Source of the DNA: Dichetophora obliterata
Taxonomy: Eukaryota > Arthropoda > Insecta > Diptera > Sciomyzidae
Assembly: GCA_963920525.1 (NCBI GenBank)
Contig: OY986435.1
Location: 177,972,266 to 178,036,265 of the forward strand
DNA: 64,000 nucleotides
Reading direction: 5' to 3'
Positions 59,457 through 64,000 of the stretch are shown here, one piece after another; position 1 is the stretch's first letter, and the number at the start of each line of letters is the position of its first letter. The notes beneath the pieces were generated by a model. It saw only the letters and a program-made list of their open reading frames with translations, was not told the origin of the DNA and ran no database searches. A program made the position numbers and the translations under genes.

Positions 59457-60749
59457 AAAGGGTTTTTTATAGAGTGACCCAACTTTGAGTTGGCATCACT
59501 GCTTTATTTGACCACCCATTTAACAGCTGATAGTTGCTTTTTGTTAAGTTTGCTTTGACATTTTATTATGGATCAACTTACACCAGAGCGACGCGTGCAA
59601 ATTGTGGAAATTTTAAATCAAAATAATGGTTCTGTTCGTCAAACTTATCGTGCACTTCGTCCATTTTATGGCGTACATAATCGTCCTTCAGAGCTGCTAA
59701 TTCGAAGAACAATAGATCGTTTTCGGACCACATTTACTGTTACTGATAATGTGCATCCCGTGAGACGCCGAACAGTGCGCACTGAAGAATCTGTAGCCCA
59801 TGTACAGGAAAGCATTGAAGATGATCTTTATCAATCAATTCGTCGCCGTTCTCAGCAACTGGGGTTGTGTCATTCCACTTTATGGAAGATTTTACGAAAA
59901 GATCTTGGCTTAAAACTTTTCAAGATTCAACTTGTGCAGGAATTAAAACCAAACGACCATCGTATGCGCTGCCAATTTGGCGAATGGGCTGAAGCACAAA
60001 TTAATATTGATTTTTAATTTCCATGGAAAATTTTATTTTCCGATGAAGCCCATTTTTGGTTGAATGGGTACGTAAATAAACAGAATTGTCGTATTTGGAG
60101 TGAGGAGAATCCACAAGCTTTTGTCGAAACACCATTACATCCACAGAAAATTACTGTTTGGTGCGCTTTATGGGCTGGCAGAGTCATTGGCCCATATGTC
60201 TTCAAAAACGATGATGGTCAGAATGTTACTGTCAATGGTGAACGGTATAGGAACATGATGCGAGGTTTTTTCGTACCTCAATTAGCTGGCATTAATCTTG
60301 CTGATATGTGGTTCCAACAGGACGGAGCCACATGCCACACAGCGGGCGCTACAATTTACTCAAGAAAACTTTTGACGAAAAAATAATTTCACGAAATGGC
60401 CCAATTAATTGGCCCCCAAGATGGTGTGATTTAACCCCATTGGATTATTTTCTTTGGGATTATGTAAAGTCACTTGTCTACGTCGATAAACCACAAGCAA
60501 TTGAACACCTGGAAATCAACATTCGAAAAGTTATCGGCGAGATACGGCCGCAAATGCTGCGAAAAGTTTGTGAAAATTGGTGTTATAGATTGCGCCTTGT
60601 ACGCGCCAGCCGTGGCAGCCAAATGGCCGAAATTATATTTAAACATTAATGTCATAAAATCCGATAAAGCCCATTTCATTTATATTAAAAGTATATTACT
60701 ATGTTTTATTATGATTTAAACTTGTATCACTCTATAAAGAACACCCTTT
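59457..60749 (+). mobile_element. Near-complete DD41D mariner copy, inactive
   Basis: 1.29-kb element with ends AGGGTTTTTTATAGAGTGAC and, read inward from the right, AGGGTGTTCTTTATAGAGTG. The second, truncated copy of the same family is at 630-1652. A TA duplication is not evident at these ends. Confidence 0.85.
59568..60649 (+). pseudogene. DD41D mariner transposase with one stop and one frameshift
   Basis: Starts at ATG 59568 (MDQLTPERRVQIVEILNQNN). The N-terminal helix-turn-helix region is open to 60015-60017, where a Glu codon seen in the 1-kb copy (DFEFPWK) has become TAA. The same frame then continues through FSDEAHFWLNG (first Asp) and WFQQDGATCHTAG (second Asp). A frame change near 60350-60370 leads into the frame ending at 60649, which has DEKIISRNGPINWPPRW and CDLTPLDYFLWDYV (third Asp, 41 residues from the second) and finishes MAEIIFKH. 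Two lesions make it inactive. Fewer lesions than the copy at 630-1652. Confidence 0.9.
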
Positions 60750-62039
60750 AAATACTACGAATGTAATGGAAGAAATTACGAAGTTATTCGTACGAGAAAT
60801 TTAGAAATGATAAGGAATATGTCCCTTTTAGTCGAAAATCATTCTTCGGAGCAACAGATGGTAAAAGGCATTTAAAGCTATATCGCATATGAACTTGGCT
60901 ATTTTAAAGTAATTAAAAACAAGAAGAAAACAAAGTAAAATAAATTTAAAAAACCAAATTTTTTTCCTAAAAGTCGGCTTCAAAAAATCGTTTTTCTGTT
61001 ATAAAGTTGATCCAATTCGGATAAATTTTTAATATTTTGTAAACCTTATAAAATTGCTAACAATCTTGCAGCATTTAAATTTGAGAAAATTGCAGTGATT
61101 TAGGCGAGCGCAAAGCTTTTAATTCAAAAGCGAGAAAGAAGTTAGGAAATTCTGAATAAAGTACACGCAGAGAAAAGACATGGTTAAGACATGATTACTG
61201 CAATAATAATTTGTTTACTGAAATTATTGTACTATTCCTGCAAACATAAATTTTTGCCTTAATGAAGTCATTATTTACTAATTGTGGTACCAAAAATAAC
61301 ATTATGGTTCAAATCATACTATCGTCAACATATTATAATTGGCTCAACTATTAGTTGCAGCAAAAATGTTGTGGTTGTGTCAATCATGATAAATATGAAT
61401 ATTGTCATAGAGACAAACATATTAGAATTTTGAATGTTTGTCTGAACTACTTTTTGATCGTGGGTAAACGAAGCAGCACATAGTCAAAAATCGAAAGAAC
61501 TTATTGTGTCTGAACGCTTTTTCATTAGAATATCTTATGGTCAAAAGTGTTTTTACGACTAAAATTTATATAGGAAACTCGATTTGAAGCATTTATTTTA
61601 ACTTCTTCAAATTCACGTTTTTTAACTGGCGTCCACCCATTTTAAGAATTTTCTGGATTTTTTCGCTTCACATGCTTATATTACATCTAGGATTCAGAAT
61701 CAAGCCTTGCAGTAATATTTCATACTCGACTTTAGTAACTTCCATGCTGCTAGAATTGATGCATGTTGAAAAAAAGAAATAAGTCAGATGATGTCCATGC
61801 GGAGAAAGTGCGAAAAAGCTGTAGTAGCTAAACTCTTTTGTTATTGCATGTAAAAAAAAACAAACTCTGCATATGGGCATTTCCAAGCTAGGGTTGCGCA
61901 TGATTTGTATGTAAAAATATTTAAAAAAATAATGAAAAAGTCTAATTTTTAAAAATGTTTTTTTATTTGCGTAGTAATTAAGTAGCACTATATTGAGTAA
62001 AAACAATGACAACGATCGACCCTGACGATTTAAAGATAA
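60750..62039. other. Unassigned DNA, no gene seen
   Basis: A 127-codon minus-strand frame (62051-61668) has no recognised domain and is Phe/Leu/Tyr-rich, typical of AT-rich non-coding DNA. No clear element ends. Confidence 0.5.
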
Positions 62040-62245
62040 AGTGGAATTCACTTATAACGACCTCGGTTATAACAACATTTCTGCTATAACGTCGTATTCT
62101 TGAAGTCCGCATTTTCTAATTTCTCATTCCATAGGAACTGTGTTCACTTTTAACGTCGGTGGATATAACGACGAGTTTGCATATAACGACGCAGTTTTCA
62201 TAAAATATAATAAATATTTCCACATATAGCGACGACGAAAGCAAG
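62040..62245. repeat. ATAACGACG-rich repeat
   Basis: At least six TATAACGAC/TATAACGTC-like units in 200 bp (for example CTTATAACGACCTCGGTTAT and GGATATAACGACGAG). This resembles the ends of pogo/Tigger-type elements known in arthropods, but only a fragment is present and no transposase was seen. Confidence 0.4.
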
Positions 62246-62316
62246 TTGAGACTAGATTTGCTTACTTATGAATTTTTTTTTATTTATATGTGAACAAACA
62301 ATATTCACTGAACATT

Positions 62317-62640
62317 AGGCTGGGTCAATTGTTTTTGTCAAAAAGCGTATAGCAAAAACGTAATCTACGAAGAATTCTAAGAAAACTTCCCCAAGAAACT
62401 ATGGGTCTAAAATCAAAACCTAGCTCCCGCCAAGAGACATCAAAATTCGCATTTGTAAAAATTTTAAAACAATCGTAGTTTTATTGAAAAATTTTTTTAT
62501 ATGAAAGAAATGCCATATATTTAATTTATATTGGCCTTATTTCTGCTTCATCTTTTTAAGCCAAATTTTAGAACATTTTTTTTTTGTTAAATTTACGCAA
62601 AACTTAAGTTTGTAATGTTATTGAACAATCAGTGAGAATA
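62317..62640 (-). repeat. Candidate 3' terminal region of the right-edge element
   Basis: Begins TTAGGCTGGGTCAATTG and continues with CTAGCTCCCGCCAAGAG. A GGCTGGGTC-type start is common for DNA-transposon ends in insects, and it sits about 80 bp downstream of the stop codon's flanking tail of the minus-strand gene. No partner end is visible because the window stops, so this is an inference. Confidence 0.3.
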
Positions 62641-62720
62641 CAGCTTTTTCTAAATTCATGTTTTATTTTATAAATTCAGGCAACAGAACGTCTTAAATAA
62701 AAAAAAACGGGATTTATTTT

Positions 62721-64000
62721 TTAAAACATTGAAAAAGGTCTTAAGTCTTTTTTACAGTCCATTCGAGGTGTTCGGGTACGACTTTCTACAGTTACTGCCA
62801 TAACATCATCTCGGTTCTTTGCAATTACGCGTCGGGAGACATGCGTTAGCAACTGCACACATCGCTCGGTTCCCTGAATGTGCGATGGAATTCTTGGATC
62901 TGGCAGTGGTATTTCATCCGAATTTATGTACTCCAAGAAGTGCTCGTGTGGAATGCTTGCAGTAAATGGAGGCTCAGACAGTATTTTATCATTATCTAAG
63001 TCGACTAAATCCATATAATCTGTGCAATCAAAAGTAATAGGATGCTTTTTATAGGTTCTAAGCTTAGTTGAGTCATATAATTGCTCACGATAGTACAAAA
63101 TTTTTTTAATGGCTCTTTCGCGAACAGGTTTCCTTTCATCGAAAAGCATTGTTAGCAAAATATTTTCTGGATGAGCGAAGAAAGCATTGTTTTGGATTGT
63201 TTTGTTTACAATTTCTTGAATATTTTGCGGTAAAACTTGCGTTGACTTTATAAATTTATATAAAAGTGCACTGCCATATACCACTGAATTATAAAATTTT
63301 ACATTAAAATACATCGGTACATAAACTTTCATAATGAAATTGGCTAATATTTTTAAATTTTCTGAAGGCAAACTAGTTGCAACGTAAAGGCGCAAAAGTC
63401 TGCTGACTTTTGTTAACCAGCGAGAATGAACAATTTGTCCCGGTTTCATGCTGGCTAGATCTTCTGGACACGAACCTTCCGACACAGCTTTCGCTATGCG
63501 ATAGAGATATAAAACGTCAGTAGAAAGACTTTTTTCATCTCTACTGTCCATAGGTGGAGGCATATTCCCCAATGAAATTGGTTCAAAATCAGGTAGAGTC
63601 TACAACGAAATGTTTATTTTCTTGTTAAGAACTTACACTTAATTGTTTTTATAATAACTGTATGCTTACCGGAAGTCGTTCGCAGGTCTCAATTAATTTC
63701 GTCAGAGTCCCAGTAGCGGTACGGGGTCCACTTGTGGTAGATACTTCTAAAGCATTGAACAAATGGCGTAGCGGAAGTTCGTTGAAGTGCAACAAGCAAA
63801 CAAACCAATGTAATGGTTTATTCAACGAAATTTCAAATTTCCGTATAATTCCATTTTCAGTTCCAGTATTGGTGGGTTCTCCATCGCAGCAAACTCCTAT
63901 CAAACTTGTAAGGCTTAAATTTTTTTCCTTAAAGAACTCGCATAACTGCATTTGCTTAGCATTGGAGTCTTCAGCGCCTACTTTTATGTGACCTAACAAT
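62721..64000 (-). CDS. Spliced transposase-like protein, partial at window edge
   Basis: Two exons on the minus strand: beyond 64000 to 63670, and 63599-62721 (stop). The 70-bp intron (63669-63600) starts GTAAGCAT and ends TTCGTTGTAG and joins phase-0 codons (ETCERLP / TLPDFEPISLGNMP). At least 402 codons are open without damage. I do not recognise a named domain; similar proteins are common in arthropod genomes as uncharacterised, multi-copy genes. The first visible exon has GVCCDGEPTNTGTENGIIR, which recalls the CDG-x-N-x-G block around the second catalytic Asp of hAT-like RNase H-fold transposases, then HWFVCLLHFNELPLRHLF. The second exon has HSRWLTKVSRLLRLYVATS and NAFFAHPENILLTMLFDERK, then ERCVQLLTHVSRRV near the end. 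The repetitive setting favours a transposon gene; a domesticated host gene is possible. The start and N-terminal part lie outside. Confidence 0.7.

Noticed and set aside
61668..62051. 127-codon minus-strand frame
   Set aside because: Hydrophobic, low-complexity translation with no family features; likely chance.

Overview
The window is AT-rich eukaryotic DNA dense in transposable elements, with no recognisable host housekeeping gene in intact form. The content points to a higher fly: mariner, Tc1, hAT, PIF-Harbinger, Jockey-like and Copia-like remnants, a retrocopy of a ubiquitin-ribosomal L40 mRNA, very short introns and many small TIR elements. DD41D (rosa-like) mariners are known from tephritid fruit flies, so a tephritid is my best guess, but that is an inference.

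Layout. 0-6 kb: a truncated DD41D mariner copy, a decayed Jockey-like non-LTR retrotransposon, and a small hAT-derived element with an 8-bp target duplication. 7.3-12.1 kb: a nest. A Tc1 transposase gene is split by a 4.07-kb Harbinger element. The Harbinger in turn holds a small TIR element, a ubiquitin-L40 retropseudogene, and an apparently intact 1.3-kb DD41D mariner. 13.5-20.4 kb: a 1.5-kb TIR element, a 2.9-kb long inverted repeat and a small TIR element. 22-45.9 kb: three copies of one complex repeat family (called family X here; a fourth lies at 56.7-59.2 kb). Two of these copies carry hAT elements with perfect 8-bp duplications. Between them lie another hAT element with a near-perfect duplication, a possible piggyBac-like fragment, a hAT remnant and several small TIR elements. 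45.9-53.9 kb: a Copia RT/RNase H remnant, an element with ~190-bp inverted ends, a 142-bp satellite array and a CATA microsatellite. 54.3-59.4 kb: another nest that includes a 1286-bp mariner with a complete 345-codon transposase. 59.5-60.7 kb: a longer but broken DD41D copy. 62.3-64 kb: a spliced reading frame on the minus strand that runs off the right edge; it looks like an uncharacterised transposase-like gene, possibly with its own element end at ~62.3 kb.

Working parts. Only three protein-coding units look undamaged: the DD41D transposase (10288-11373), the Mos1-like transposase (55129-56166) and the right-edge gene (62721 to the edge). Everything else coding is broken by stops, frameshifts, deletions or later insertions. 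The short elements are non-autonomous and would depend on transposases supplied elsewhere. All boundaries come from reading terminal inverted repeats and target-site duplications by eye; no database comparison was possible.
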